Counted from the stretch's first letter, positions 27,951-37,635 are shown. The stretch: DNA of 64,000 nt from Rickettsia tillamookensis (GCF_016743795.2 NZ_CP060138.2:62001-126000), one strand, 5' to 3'. Numbers and translations: made by a program. The notes: generated by a model from the sequence alone, not told the origin.

Positions 27951-29618
27951 ATGTCATATCAATATGTTTATGAAATGGTTGGTTTAAGCAAAATTATAAA
28001 TGGTAAACGAATTTTAAAAGAAACAAATTTATCATTTTTACCAAAAGCTAAAATCGGTATAATAGGTCCAAATGGAGCAGGCAAATCGACTTTATTAAAA
28101 ATAATGGCAGGTATCGATAAAGAGTTTGAAGGTAAAGCAACAGCTAAAATCGGTATAAAAATAGGATATTTACCTCAAGAACCGTATCTTGATGCTAGTA
28201 AAAATGTTTTTGATAATATCATGGAAGGTCTTCATGAAAAGAAAAAACTTATTGATGAATTTAATTATATAAGTAACAAATTTGCTGCTGAAATCACTGA
28301 TGAAGAAATGCAAAAGCTTTTTGATAAACAAGCAGAATTGCAAGAAAAAATAGACAATTGTGATGGATGGAATCTAGAACGTGAAATAGAGATCGCAATG
28401 CTTGCTTTACGTTGCCCACCAAAAGAAGCAGATATTACAAAAATTTCCGGTGGAGAAAAAAGAAGAGTGGCTTTATGTAAATTGCTTTTAGAGAAGCCTG
28501 ATATGTTGTTACTTGATGAACCTACAAATCATTTGGATGCAGAATCAGTTTCTTGGCTTGAAGGTTATTTAAAGCATTATGAAGGTACCGTAATAGTAAT
28601 TACCCATGATCGTTATTTTTTAGATAATGTTACAGAATGGATATTAGAAATAGATCGTGGAAATTGTATACCGTGGGAATCAAATTATAGTTCTTGGCTT
28701 GAACAGAAGCAAAAAAAATTAGCTTTAGAAAGTAAAGAAGACGATGATAGAAAAAAACAATTGAATCGTGAACTTGAATGGATTCGTCAAACACCAAAAG
28801 CTAGACAATCAAAAAATAAAGCACGTATTACAGCATATCAAGAATTATTAAATAAACAACAAGAACAAAAAACTGATCCTACTCAAATAATTATACCTAA
28901 TGGACCTCGTTTAGGAGATCTTGTCATTGAAGCAGAACATATAGCTAAAGAATTTAATAATAAAATATTATTATCAGATTTTAGTTTTAAAGTTCCACGT
29001 GGAGCTATTGTAGGAATTATTGGACCGAATGGAGCAGGTAAATCTACTTTATTTAATATTATTACAGGTAAAATAACACCGGATAGTGGTTCTATTAAAA
29101 TTGGTCAAACGGTAAAATTAGGTTACGTTGATCAATCACGGGATCATTTAGATGATAATAAGACTATATGGGAAGAAATTTCAGAAGGTCTAGATGAATT
29201 ACAACTTGGTAATAGAATAATTAAAAGTAGAGCTTATTGTGCAGCTTTTAATTTTAGAGGCGGTGATCAACAAAAAAAAGTTGGACAACTTTCAGGTGGA
29301 GAACGTAACAGAGTACATTTGGCAAAATTACTAAAAGAAGGAGCAAATGTTATATTATTAGATGAGCCGTCTAATGATTTAGATATTGATACGTTAAGAG
29401 CACTTGAAGATGCTATTTTAGATTTTGCAGGTTGTGTATTAGTGATTAGTCATGATAGGTGGTTTTTAGATAGAATAGCCACTCATATTATATCATATGA
29501 TAAAGAAAATAATGCTACATGGTTTGAAGGAAATTATCAAGATTACCATGAATATATGCTAAGTACTAATGGGGAAAGTGTTTTAAATCCAAAATATAAA
29601 CATAAGAAATTAATATAA
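27951..29618 (+). CDS. ettA: Energy-dependent translational throttle protein EttA (ABC-F ATPase)
   Basis: EttA binds the ribosomal E site and gates the first elongation step according to ATP/ADP level. The 555-residue protein has two ABC cassettes: Walker A GPNGAGKST at 39-47 and again near 359, with signatures SGGEKRR and SGGERNR. They are joined by a linker rich in K and E (arm plus P-site tether, about 240-310). There are no membrane helices, so it is not a transporter. The total length equals that of the EttA subgroup. A parS-like palindrome lies inside at 28991-29006. Confidence 0.95.
   Translation: MSYQYVYEMVGLSKIINGKRILKETNLSFLPKAKIGIIGPNGAGKSTLLKIMAGIDKEFEGKATAKIGIKIGYLPQEPYLDASKNVFDNIMEGLHEKKKLIDEFNYISNKFAAEITDEEMQKLFDKQAELQEKIDNCDGWNLEREIEIAMLALRCPPKEADITKISGGEKRRVALCKLLLEKPDMLLLDEPTNHLDAESVSWLEGYLKHYEGTVIVITHDRYFLDNVTEWILEIDRGNCIPWESNYSSWLEQKQKKLALESKEDDDRKKQLNRELEWIRQTPKARQSKNKARITAYQELLNKQQEQKTDPTQIIIPNGPRLGDLVIEAEHIAKEFNNKILLSDFSFKVPRGAIVGIIGPNGAGKSTLFNIITGKITPDSGSIKIGQTVKLGYVDQSRDHLDDNKTIWEEISEGLDELQLGNRIIKSRAYCAAFNFRGGDQQKKVGQLSGGERNRVHLAKLLKEGANVILLDEPSNDLDIDTLRALEDAILDFAGCVLVISHDRWFLDRIATHIISYDKENNATWFEGNYQDYHEYMLSTNGESVLNPKYKHKKLI
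28991..29006 (+). promoter_or_regulatory. Candidate parS site (13 of 16 match) inside ettA
   Basis: AGTTCCACGTGGAGCT compares with the symmetric parS form TGTTCCACGTGGAACA. It encodes VPRGA before the second Walker A strand. Taken alone it is weak; as the third CACGTG within 4.3 kb of parAB it deserves testing. Confidence 0.4.
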
Positions 29619-29620
29619 AT

Positions 29621-29938
29621 ATGTCTTTAACACAAATATTATTAATTTTGTTTGTAGGAATATTGGTAACAAAACCGCATGATATTTTTATAATTATTAA
29701 AGAATTTAAAAAAATAAAAGCGTATTTAATTAATATTAAGTCGTCTATTATAAAAAATATAGATGAGTCGTTAGAAACAGAGCAGATAAATTTTTATTTA
29801 AAAAAAATTATTAACCTAGAAGGTTATTATCATGGTAATTATGATTTAACGACAATAAAAGAAAAATATTATACGCTAATAATTAATAATGACTTAATAG
29901 AAAATGAATCAGTACATGATATAACAGAGAAACACTAA
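29621..29938 (+). CDS. Small membrane-anchored protein, possibly TatB-like
   Basis: The 105-residue protein has a single N-terminal hydrophobic helix (TQILLILFVGILVT), then KPHDIFIIIKEFKKIKAYL, an amphipathic helix. A hydrophobic helix, a short hinge with Pro, and an amphipathic helix are the layout of TatB/TatA twin-arginine translocase subunits, which usually read GPKDLP at this point. The C-terminal half is charged and unrelated to anything I recognise. It starts 2 bp after ettA. The assignment is tentative. Confidence 0.45.
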   Translation: MSLTQILLILFVGILVTKPHDIFIIIKEFKKIKAYLINIKSSIIKNIDESLETEQINFYLKKIINLEGYYHGNYDLTTIKEKYYTLIINNDLIENESVHDITEKH

Positions 29939-29973
29939 TCCGTGCCTCACTTAATTAATTAAATCTAAGAATT

Positions 29974-30798
29974 ATGCAAAAAGTAGTAAAACTTAACAAT
30001 ATCAAAATAGGAAATGATTTACCGTTTGTTCTAATTGCAGGACCTTGTCAGATTGAAGGAAAAGATCATGCCTTATTTATGGCAGAAAAACTTGTTAAAT
30101 TAACTAGCAAGCTTGAGATTCCATTTATTTATAAATCTTCTTTTGATAAAGCTAATAGAACTTCCGTAAATGGGATTAGAGGACTTGGTATTGAGAAAGG
30201 TTTAGAAATTTTATCAAAAGTAAAATCTGAATTCGATTGTTCTATTGTTACTGATGTCCATTCAGAGAGTCAATGTACTGAAACAGCTGAAGTAGCAGAT
30301 ATTTTACAAATTCCGGCGTTTCTATGTAGACAAACTGACTTGCTTCAAGCTGCCGCAAAAACAGGTAAAATAGTAAAAGTAAAAAAAGGACAGTTTCTAG
30401 CTCCGTGGGATATGAAAAATGTACAAACAAAACTAGAAGCTTTTGGAGTAAAGGATATATTATTTACAGAGCGTGGTGCATGTTTTGGTTATAATAATTT
30501 GGTATCTGATATGCGTAGTCTTGCAATAATGGCGGAGTTAAATGTACCTGTAGTTTTTGATGCGACGCATTCCGTTCAGCAGCCTGGAGGGCTAGGAGGT
30601 AGTACTGGAGGGGAAAGAAAATATGTAGAGCTACTTGCAAAAGCAGCAACTTCTGTAGGTATCGCCGGTATGTATATGGAAGTACATCAAGATCCTGATA
30701 ACGCTCCAAGTGATGGTCCATGTATGATTAAGTTGGATAATCTAGAATCCATTCTTATCAAACTAAAAAAATATGATAAAATTACAAAAGAAAAATAA
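29974..30798 (+). CDS. kdsA: 3-deoxy-8-phosphooctulonate synthase (KDO-8-phosphate synthase)
   Basis: KdsA condenses phosphoenolpyruvate with arabinose-5-phosphate to give KDO-8-phosphate, the precursor of the inner core of lipopolysaccharide. The 274-residue TIM-barrel protein has [15 protein letters not shown] at the start, [14 protein letters not shown], the [14 protein letters not shown] stretch, and [13 protein letters not shown]. The length is typical. It is followed by a palindromic repeat region and seems to be a single gene. Confidence 0.97.
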   Translation: MQKVVKLNNIKIGNDLPFVLIAGPCQIEGKDHALFMAEKLVKLTSKLEIPFIYKSSFDKANRTSVNGIRGLGIEKGLEILSKVKSEFDCSIVTDVHSESQCTETAEVADILQIPAFLCRQTDLLQAAAKTGKIVKVKKGQFLAPWDMKNVQTKLEAFGVKDILFTERGACFGYNNLVSDMRSLAIMAELNVPVVFDATHSVQQPGGLGGSTGGERKYVELLAKAATSVGIAGMYMEVHQDPDNAPSDGPCMIKLDNLESILIKLKKYDKITKEK

Positions 30799-30802
30799 TC
30801 TT

Positions 30803-30967
30803 AGAGGTTATCTGTAAATAAATGTTAATTAGTAATTAAAGAGTTTTTTTAGCGAAAGTTAATAAGATTTTTACAGAAATAGCAGGTTCCTATTTCAAAA
30901 AAATCTTATAATTTGCAGCAAAAAAGAATTAAATTTTTGGTTAACATTTATTTATAGGCAGCCTCTT
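30803..30967 (+). repeat. Dispersed palindromic element, copy A (same family as 45975-46140)
   Basis: GAGGTTATCTGTAAATAAAT near 30805 pairs imperfectly with ATTTATTTATAGGCAGCCTC ending near 30967, and the centre contains a smaller palindrome around AAGATTTTT. The central ~105 bp match the reverse complement of 46000-46110. The rest of the gap up to 31228 is AT-rich leader of the following large gene, with no other gene visible. Confidence 0.8.
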
Positions 30968-31228
30968 AAACTTTACCTTTCAAAATATATATTAAATATC
31001 CCCTTACTAATTCAATTTTAAAATAGAAGTGATAATTTTTTATAATATAAAAAATAGAACTTTCTTATCCTCAGAATTGCACCAATTCATATTTAAATCC
31101 TTGTTGTAAATTTACTTATTCAAAAAAATTTTTTAAGTAGTGTTAATAATTATTAATTCAACTTATGGAGCAAAAATGTTTTCATTTGTATAAATGCAAA
31201 TAATTTAATAGGTATAATAATTATTATT

Positions 31229-34200
31229 ATGTGGAATCAAATAAAAGCAGTTGGTAGTACATTGCTTGGTAGTCCCAAACAGGAACGAGGTTTAAAAAAT
31301 ATAAATGATTTTTTGACAGAGTATTTTAATAATATTTTGGAACAAAAAAACACTCCAAACTTAACTGCTCTTGAAGAAGCTAATATATTAATGAAGTTAA
31401 GTAATATTAATATTAAAGATATATTAACTCCAAACGCAAGCTTTATATCTGAGTATAAACCTAAAGATATTATAGCTTGGTTCTCTAATAATACTCGTTC
31501 TATATTTAATGAAACATTAGTAAAACCAAATAGCGGACTTGCCGAGTTTATCCATATAACCGCTTTGAATTTTAGTAACTACCCCTTTATAAAAGAAGAT
31601 ATACAATGTATAGCAGATTATTTAAGGAATAATAAGACTATCGAGCGAGTATTTTTGGATAATTGCGGTATAAATGATAAGCAAGTAAAAATTTTAGCCG
31701 AAATATTTAGACTTAACAAGACAATAACTAAACTTTCTTTAGTAAGTAATAAAGCAATAACTAATATCGGAATAAAAACTTTATTAAAGATAAAACATAA
31801 TAATCAATATAAGCTAGCAGAATTAGAAATCTCTCCTAATTTTAATGATAATTCAGAATTTCAGCTCATTTCCGAAATAGATATTTTAAATAAAAATTCT
31901 GTAAATACATATTTAAAGAAAACAACAGCTCAAAACATTGATAGTAAAATTGAAAATAAAAATTTACAACCTCTTGAAAAGTACCATAAGTTAGAAAGAC
32001 CGTTCATAAAGAACGGTAATAAGCTTTTAAAATTAATAGCAGAAAGTCATAATGAAATTACCAAAACAGGAGATAGTATAAATAAACTAATTGCGATGAT
32101 AGGGATGAACGGAGTAGGAACCACTACTCTTGGCTGTTTTTTAAGCGGACAAAAATTAGAAGAAGATGAAGACCGCTCTTTATATGCAAAAGAACCGGAA
32201 TATAATGAAAAAATACATCATGAAGTAGACAATGGATATAAGCTTGTTAATAATTTCTTTATACCTGATGATGAAGGTGGAATTAATATTATAGAATGTC
32301 CAGGGATTCATAATCAACCTATAAACTCTATTCAAACAATTCTTAATTTATATATTTTGTGGCAAATATTAGAATTAGCCGAAAAAGTTAAATTTTCAGT
32401 CGTAATTAGAGATAATAGTGTAAAGGAGGTCTTTGATTCTACATATAAACAATTTGCTAATATTTTTAGAGATAGTAATGGTCAGTTAACTCCGGAAATT
32501 AAAGAACAATTAAAAGATGCTGTATCTTATATAATTTCTGTTGCTGATTATAAAAATGAAGAAGAGAAAAATACTAAGATTAAGGAAGAAAAGAGTAAAC
32601 TCGGTAAGCTTTTGAAGAATAAAAGCTTAGATGAAGGACAAAAATTTATAATTACAGAGCTAGGAAAATCTATAAATTTATTTAGAAAACCTAACGGGGA
32701 TACTAAATCTTTTCTAGAAACACTTGATACTAAATCTTTTTTTATTGTTATAGATGCTATTTCGTTATTAATTAGAACAATCAAAAATAATGAAATACAA
32801 GAAGAGAGGAAAAAAATCTTTTCTTATATTGGGGCGATTTTTCAAAGTGAAACTGTAGAAGAAAAAAATGCTAATATTGCTCTAATAGATGAACAGCAAC
32901 GTAATATTTTGAATATATTTGCCTCTTCCAAAGATAAAGAAGCTGCTCTACCTAATTCTGTTTCCGATTCAAATCTTTCTACAACTATAGAGGTTATTTC
33001 TCAGAGTAAGAATGAAGCAGAAAAAAATACTAACATTACTGTAATAGATGGGCATAAACATCCTGATTTGGATATACTTTCTTCTTCCAAAGATATAGGA
33101 GACATTCTATCTAATTCTGCTTCCGATACAAATTCTACTATAACTGCTGAGGAACAGAAAAATATCAAGACTATCGAATTGAAATTTGAGCTACAAGATA
33201 TTTTGAGTAAAAAAAACTTATATGAGCCGCTTATTATTGAACAAGTAAGAAAATTGATGCCCCTATGTGTAAAACCTTTTTCGGATACGCTTAATATTAA
33301 GGACTTAAATCAAGCCAAGGACTCAAACCAAAGTAAATGGGCTACAATAAAAGAAATATATATAAAACCGCAAAAATCAGAAACACAGAAGCCAATTTTA
33401 TCACAAGTTTTATCTAATCAAGTCAAGGAAAATATTTTAACGTTAGGTAAAATTATTATAAATTTCTTTCAAGTCAATAAACATAATATAATAAGCCCAT
33501 TTATTTCTTCTGATAATCTTAATTTACATCAAGAATTAGATTCAGACACGTTCTTAAACAATTACTCGTTAATTCAACCTTATTTGCCAAAAAAAATATT
33601 AAATAAATCATCGGTACAAAAACTGGAAAAAACTTTTTTCCCTGCTTTAAAAGAAATAGAAGAGCTTAATGAAATATATATTAAATATTCTGATGATCAT
33701 CTAAATATGATTGCTTCATTTTTAGAAATTATAAGAAAGTTTTATGAGTCGAAAGATATAAGTGCTACAACTCATTTTCAAGAAATATTAGGTAATTATG
33801 TATATTTCTTAAATAAGCAATCGAAATTTGTATCTTTTTGTAAAAAACTTTATCCGCAATCGCAAAAATGGCAGCCACTGACAGAGGTAGTTGACGAAGC
33901 AAAAAAAATCTTAATTGAAGAGAATTTATTAGATCAAGCTATATTAGATATAAGATTAAAAAATAACGGGACAACAGAGTATTATATCGAAGCTTTAGAA
34001 TGGCTTGATAAACTTACAGGACCGCAAGTTGAAGTTGTTGTTATAGCTGTGAATGAAATAAAGGCCAATGCTCATTATTATTTAGGAATGATTTATGAAA
34101 ATAGCGAATCACAATTAGATTGGTTTGTAGCAATAAGAGAATATATTAAAGCCCTAGAAGTTGATAAAGATTTTAACTTTCTCTATGGTCATGATACGAT

Positions 34201-35617
34201 TCCGTACATTTCTAGCAATATTTGTAAAAAAATAGGTGACTTATTTTTAGCACTCGGGAAATGGTATAAAAGTAAGAATGAAAATGTAAGTGCTATCAAG
34301 TTAATTCATGAAGCAATGAAATATTTTAAAGTAAGTTTAAGTATAGCCGATATTGAGGAGAGTAGTAATATTCTGCATGAAATTTTTAGTATTTTAAAAA
34401 ATAAAAGAGAAACAAAAGTACTTTGTATATCTTTAGAAAAAGATCTTCATATATCTGTAGCAGAATTTTTATTTCAATTAAATTTAATACAAAAAGCAGG
34501 GCTTGAATATTTGAGAGCTGCAAGTAGAGTCGACAAAAATGATAAAGAAAAACAAGGGTTAGTATCAAAGGCGTTAAAAGCTTTTGATACGGATATAGCA
34601 AAAAATACTGCTTTTATACGTGCAATGCTTGAAAAAGGCAAAATAGAAGATCTTAGTATGTTTACCAAGGAGGCTTATAGAACAAAATTTTTCAGCGATA
34701 CACAGACCCTAGTAAATGATTTTATACCACTGCCGGAGCAGCAAGCCAATGAGTGGCCAAAAGTACAACAAAATCAAGATGAGCAATTGATTAATGGTCA
34801 AAAAGAATTAACCAAACAGAATGAGGATGCACAGCCTCAAAAACAAGAGAAAGCTTTAGTGCAGCCGCAGCAAACACAACAGCATCAACCACCGCCGCAG
34901 CCACAGGAAAACAGCCCTCTTCATACTATAGAAAATATACAAAAACCGGATTACTGGTATACTGAAGATGATATAAAAAATATATTAGAAGCAAATATAG
35001 ACAAAAATAAATTCTCTATAGTTATCCATGTTGATTTAGCACACCCTGAACAAGTAAGAGATGCACTTAGAGAAAGAGTGCATGAGGATTTAATTAAAAA
35101 TAATAAAATTGTACTTATGGCTATTAATACAGGGCATGGGCATTGGGTAAGTATGGCGATTAGTAAAGATACTAATACAAATAAGGTAATATTTAAGTAT
35201 AATGATCCTCTAGGTAGGGAGTTAAATGATCGTCCTGACTTAGTGACCCTTATTACTGAGATTTGTCCTAATGCAGAAATAAGAGATTTAGGAATTCCAC
35301 AACAAGAAAATACTTCAGACTACGGAGTTTTTATATGCGATAATTTAACAAGACAATCTGAAGGTCTTGAAATTCTCACTACGGAGCAATGTAAAGGACA
35401 AGGAATAAATTTAAGAAAATCTCAAGCTGAAACATTAAAACAAAGTTTAATAGTTCAACAAGATCAAGAACGACATGTTTATATTAACCTAGATAGTAAC
35501 ATTTCAGATGACGAAGATAATAACGGTAATAGTAATGAAGTAGCCCGCCCTCCTTACGGTGATAATGGTGAAGTTGATGGGCTTGGGGATGGTCTTCAAA
35601 TTAATGATCAACATTAA
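31229..35617 (+). CDS. Large multidomain effector-like protein: LRR, P-loop-like, helical repeats, CE-clan protease-like domain
   Basis: The 1462-residue protein has no signal peptide. Residues about 105-205 look like ribonuclease-inhibitor-type leucine-rich repeats (KTIERVFLDNCGINDKQVKILAE, KTITKLSLVSNKAITNIG). Residues 292-301 (GMNGVGTTTL) resemble a Walker A/G1 motif with T298 in place of the lysine; IIECPGIH near 354 could be the G3 motif. A long helical middle (about 800-1180) includes TPR-like stretches. After a Q/P-rich linker (about 1190-1235), residues about 1290-1375 form a CE-clan (Ulp1/YopJ/RickCE-type) peptidase: H1305 in GHGHW, D1326 in YNDPLG and Q1359. The catalytic cysteine position, 6 after Q, is Y1365 (SDYGVF). 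The tail is acidic. A host-directed role is inferred. Confidence 0.8.
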   Translation: MWNQIKAVGSTLLGSPKQERGLKNINDFLTEYFNNILEQKNTPNLTALEEANILMKLSNINIKDILTPNASFISEYKPKDIIAWFSNNTRSIFNETLVKPNSGLAEFIHITALNFSNYPFIKEDIQCIADYLRNNKTIERVFLDNCGINDKQVKILAEIFRLNKTITKLSLVSNKAITNIGIKTLLKIKHNNQYKLAELEISPNFNDNSEFQLISEIDILNKNSVNTYLKKTTAQNIDSKIENKNLQPLEKYHKLERPFIKNGNKLLKLIAESHNEITKTGDSINKLIAMIGMNGVGTTTLGCFLSGQKLEEDEDRSLYAKEPEYNEKIHHEVDNGYKLVNNFFIPDDEGGINIIECPGIHNQPINSIQTILNLYILWQILELAEKVKFSVVIRDNSVKEVFDSTYKQFANIFRDSNGQLTPEIKEQLKDAVSYIISVADYKNEEEKNTKIKEEKSKLGKLLKNKSLDEGQKFIITELGKSINLFRKPNGDTKSFLETLDTKSFFIVIDAISLLIRTIKNNEIQEERKKIFSYIGAIFQSETVEEKNANIALIDEQQRNILNIFASSKDKEAALPNSVSDSNLSTTIEVISQSKNEAEKNTNITVIDGHKHPDLDILSSSKDIGDILSNSASDTNSTITAEEQKNIKTIELKFELQDILSKKNLYEPLIIEQVRKLMPLCVKPFSDTLNIKDLNQAKDSNQSKWATIKEIYIKPQKSETQKPILSQVLSNQVKENILTLGKIIINFFQVNKHNIISPFISSDNLNLHQELDSDTFLNNYSLIQPYLPKKILNKSSVQKLEKTFFPALKEIEELNEIYIKYSDDHLNMIASFLEIIRKFYESKDISATTHFQEILGNYVYFLNKQSKFVSFCKKLYPQSQKWQPLTEVVDEAKKILIEENLLDQAILDIRLKNNGTTEYYIEALEWLDKLTGPQVEVVVIAVNEIKANAHYYLGMIYENSESQLDWFVAIREYIKALEVDKDFNFLYGHDTIPYISSNICKKIGDLFLALGKWYKSKNENVSAIKLIHEAMKYFKVSLSIADIEESSNILHEIFSILKNKRETKVLCISLEKDLHISVAEFLFQLNLIQKAGLEYLRAASRVDKNDKEKQGLVSKALKAFDTDIAKNTAFIRAMLEKGKIEDLSMFTKEAYRTKFFSDTQTLVNDFIPLPEQQANEWPKVQQNQDEQLINGQKELTKQNEDAQPQKQEKALVQPQQTQQHQPPPQPQENSPLHTIENIQKPDYWYTEDDIKNILEANIDKNKFSIVIHVDLAHPEQVRDALRERVHEDLIKNNKIVLMAINTGHGHWVSMAISKDTNTNKVIFKYNDPLGRELNDRPDLVTLITEICPNAEIRDLGIPQQENTSDYGVFICDNLTRQSEGLEILTTEQCKGQGINLRKSQAETLKQSLIVQQDQERHVYINLDSNISDDEDNNGNSNEVARPPYGDNGEVDGLGDGLQINDQH

Positions 35618-35683
35618 AAGTTTGATATTGCAATGTCATTCCCGCGAAAGCAGGAATCTATTTTGTCATCCCGTGGCTTGACT

Positions 35684-35911
35684 GGCGTTGTTGCATGGAT
35701 CGATTTTTCAGTTGTCATACCGCGACTTGATCGGCGTTGTTGCATGGCTCGGTAACCCCCACTATGTCACCCCGTGGCTTGACCACGGGGTCCATAAAAA
35801 CAATAAAAAATATTAATAATTTAGTATTTTAAGCTGGATACCGCGATCAAGTCGCGGGATGACAAGAGTGAAGTTGAGCCATACAACAACGCTGACTTGA
35901 CCACGGGATGA
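35684..35911 (+). repeat. Composite of nested Rickettsia palindromic elements
   Basis: The 298-bp gap after the large gene contains a truncated GTCATTCCCGCGAAAGC element (from 35636), a CCCGTGGCTTGAC element, and a GGCGTTGTTGCATGGATC element starting at 35684. The intact 161-bp element at 35733-35893 sits within them. No coding capacity is seen. Confidence 0.8.
35733..35893 (+). mobile_element. 161-bp MITE-like palindromic element with near-perfect 9-bp flanking repeat
   Basis: The ends GGCGTTGTTGCATGGCTC (35733) and GAGCCATACAACAACGCT (ending 35893) are inverted repeats with two mismatches. Flanks are GACTTGATC (35724-35732) and GACTTGACC (35894-35902), differing in one base. The inner part carries the CCCCGTGGCTTGACCACGGGG hairpin family. 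It is the same kind of element as 16950-17111. Confidence 0.75.
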
Positions 35912-35915
35912 CATG

Positions 35916-36251
35916 TTACACCGAAAAAGAATTACCGCAGCCGCATTTTGCTTTAGCTTGTGGATTACTAACGTTGAAATATGAACTGCCGAGTTCCTCT
36001 ATAAAATCTAAAGTACATTCCAGCATAAATTTTTGAGAGATAGGGTCAACAATAATTGTAGCATTATGTTTAGTGATGACATAATCATCTTGTTCTATAG
36101 TATCTTTTGAGACTAGTTCATAATTATACATAAGTCCTGAGCAACCGCCGCTATCAACCGAAACTCGCAGTACTAAATTCTTATCTTTTTCTAGCTCTAT
36201 TAACTCGCAAACCCGTTCAAAAGCTCTATCCGTAATTATTATCGTCACCAA
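35916..36251 (-). CDS. A-type iron-sulfur carrier protein (ErpA/IscA family)
   Basis: The 111-residue protein has the three cluster-binding cysteines of the HesB/IscA fold: C37 (DSGGCSGLMY), and C103 and C105 in the C-terminal KCGCGNSF. It passes Fe-S clusters to apo-targets such as SdhB. The final motif and short length fit ErpA or IscA; the two cannot be separated by eye. It is divergent from dgt, with a long palindromic element between them. It is not in an isc operon here. Confidence 0.9.
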   Translation of the reverse strand: MVTIIITDRAFERVCELIELEKDKNLVLRVSVDSGGCSGLMYNYELVSKDTIEQDDYVITKHNATIIVDPISQKFMLECTLDFIEELGSSYFNVSNPQAKAKCGCGNSFSV

Positions 36252-36307
36252 AATTACCTTGTAAAAGTCTTGTAAATTATATAGTATAATGAATATTTTT
36301 TCAAGCT

Positions 36308-36458
36308 GGCGTTGCTTGTGTGACTACTAAGCCGTCATTGCGAGGAAATTGCATAGCAATTGACGAAGCAATCTCAGGAGTTTGTTATTATTTCATGAGA
36401 TTGCCACGCAGCCTATGGCTGCTCGCAATGACGGCTTAGTAGTCACACAAGCAACGCC
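36308..36458 (+). repeat. Palindromic element with 37-bp perfect arms between erpA/iscA and dgt
   Basis: Bases 36308-36344 are the exact reverse complement of 36422-36458; the loop holds a second imperfect palindrome (GCAATCTCA/TGAGATTGC). It starts GGCGTTGC and ends GCAACGCC, like the other MITE-like copies. Its right end is 20 bp upstream of the dgt start, so the dgt mRNA leader would fold into a very long hairpin. Confidence 0.95.
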
Positions 36459-36478
36459 TTTCAAAATAAAGGATAACG

Positions 36479-37630
36479 ATGCTTGCTTCATACGCTTCCG
36501 ATCCTCTTAAAAGTAGAGGAAGATTATATAAAGAAATTCCGACCTCTTATAGAAACGAGTTTGAACGTGATCGTGATCGCATTATTCATACCAATGCATT
36601 TAGGCGTTTGCAATATAAAACTCAGGTTTTTATTAATCATGAGGGAGACCATTACAGAAATAGGCTAACTCATTCCCTAGAGGTTTCGACTGTTGCACGT
36701 TCGGTTGCTAATACTTTAAATTTATCAAGTGATTTAGCCGAAACAATAGCACTTGCACATGATCTTGGTCATACACCTTTCGGTCATGCAGGAGAGCGGG
36801 CTTTAAATGAATGTATGAAAGAATATAACGGCTTTTCCCATAATGCTCAATCTTTGAAAATATTAACACTACTTGAGAAGAGATATGCCGCTTATAACGG
36901 AGTAAATTTAACATGGGAAGTTTTAGAAGGAATCGTAAAACATAATGGTCCTATAACCGGTGAAATAAATGAATATATAGCGGAGTATAATAAACAAAAT
37001 GATTTAGAGCTTAGTACTTATGCGTCGGCGGAGGCACAAATAGCAGCACTTGCCGATGATATTAGCTATATTTCGCATGATTTGGAAGATAGTATCGGTG
37101 CTAAAATTATCGATTTTAATAGTCTTGCTGAGCTTAAATATATTGACAACTACGTTTTTGCACTCAAGTCAAAATTTAAAAATATTAGCTCCTCCTGTCT
37201 GATTTATGAGGTAGTACGTAAGCTAATACATGAATTGATTACCGATTTATTACAGCAAACAAAAGAAAATTTAAATAAAGAAAAAATTACTAATATAAAC
37301 GAGATACGTAACTTAAATTATCAGATAGTGGATTTTACCGAAAAAACTAATGAACGTATTATGGAAACTAAAAAGTTTCTGCATGAGAGAGTTTATAAAA
37401 GTAATAAAATTACGGCCATCAGCCTTAAATGTACTAAAATTGTTCAAGGTCTGTTTAAGGTTTATATGGATGATATTAATTTATTACCGGTTAATTGGAA
37501 AATGCTAATAGACTCTAATGAAACATATAGTAAAGCTAGAGTTATTGCCGATTATATAGCAGGCATGACCGACCGTTTTGCCATTCAGGAATATAATCAG
37601 CTTTGCTCTCTGAATTTTAATAACATTTAA
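36479..37630 (+). CDS. dgt: Deoxyguanosinetriphosphate triphosphohydrolase-like protein
   Basis: Members hydrolyse dGTP (or other dNTPs) to nucleoside plus triphosphate. The 383-residue protein has the HD-domain metal ligands H65 ([11 protein letters not shown]) and H94-D95 ([15 protein letters not shown]) plus a later D in [16 protein letters not shown]. The length fits the short alphaproteobacterial group. argS starts 5 bp after its stop, so they are cotranscribed. The start ATG at 36479 follows an AAAGGATAACG ribosome site. Confidence 0.95.
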   Translation: MLASYASDPLKSRGRLYKEIPTSYRNEFERDRDRIIHTNAFRRLQYKTQVFINHEGDHYRNRLTHSLEVSTVARSVANTLNLSSDLAETIALAHDLGHTPFGHAGERALNECMKEYNGFSHNAQSLKILTLLEKRYAAYNGVNLTWEVLEGIVKHNGPITGEINEYIAEYNKQNDLELSTYASAEAQIAALADDISYISHDLEDSIGAKIIDFNSLAELKYIDNYVFALKSKFKNISSSCLIYEVVRKLIHELITDLLQQTKENLNKEKITNINEIRNLNYQIVDFTEKTNERIMETKKFLHERVYKSNKITAISLKCTKIVQGLFKVYMDDINLLPVNWKMLIDSNETYSKARVIADYIAGMTDRFAIQEYNQLCSLNFNNI

Positions 37631-37635
37631 TAATT

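Noticed and set aside
27951..29618. ABC transporter ATPase annotation
   Set aside because: Two fused cassettes with an arm/tether linker and no membrane partner fit the ABC-F translation factor EttA.
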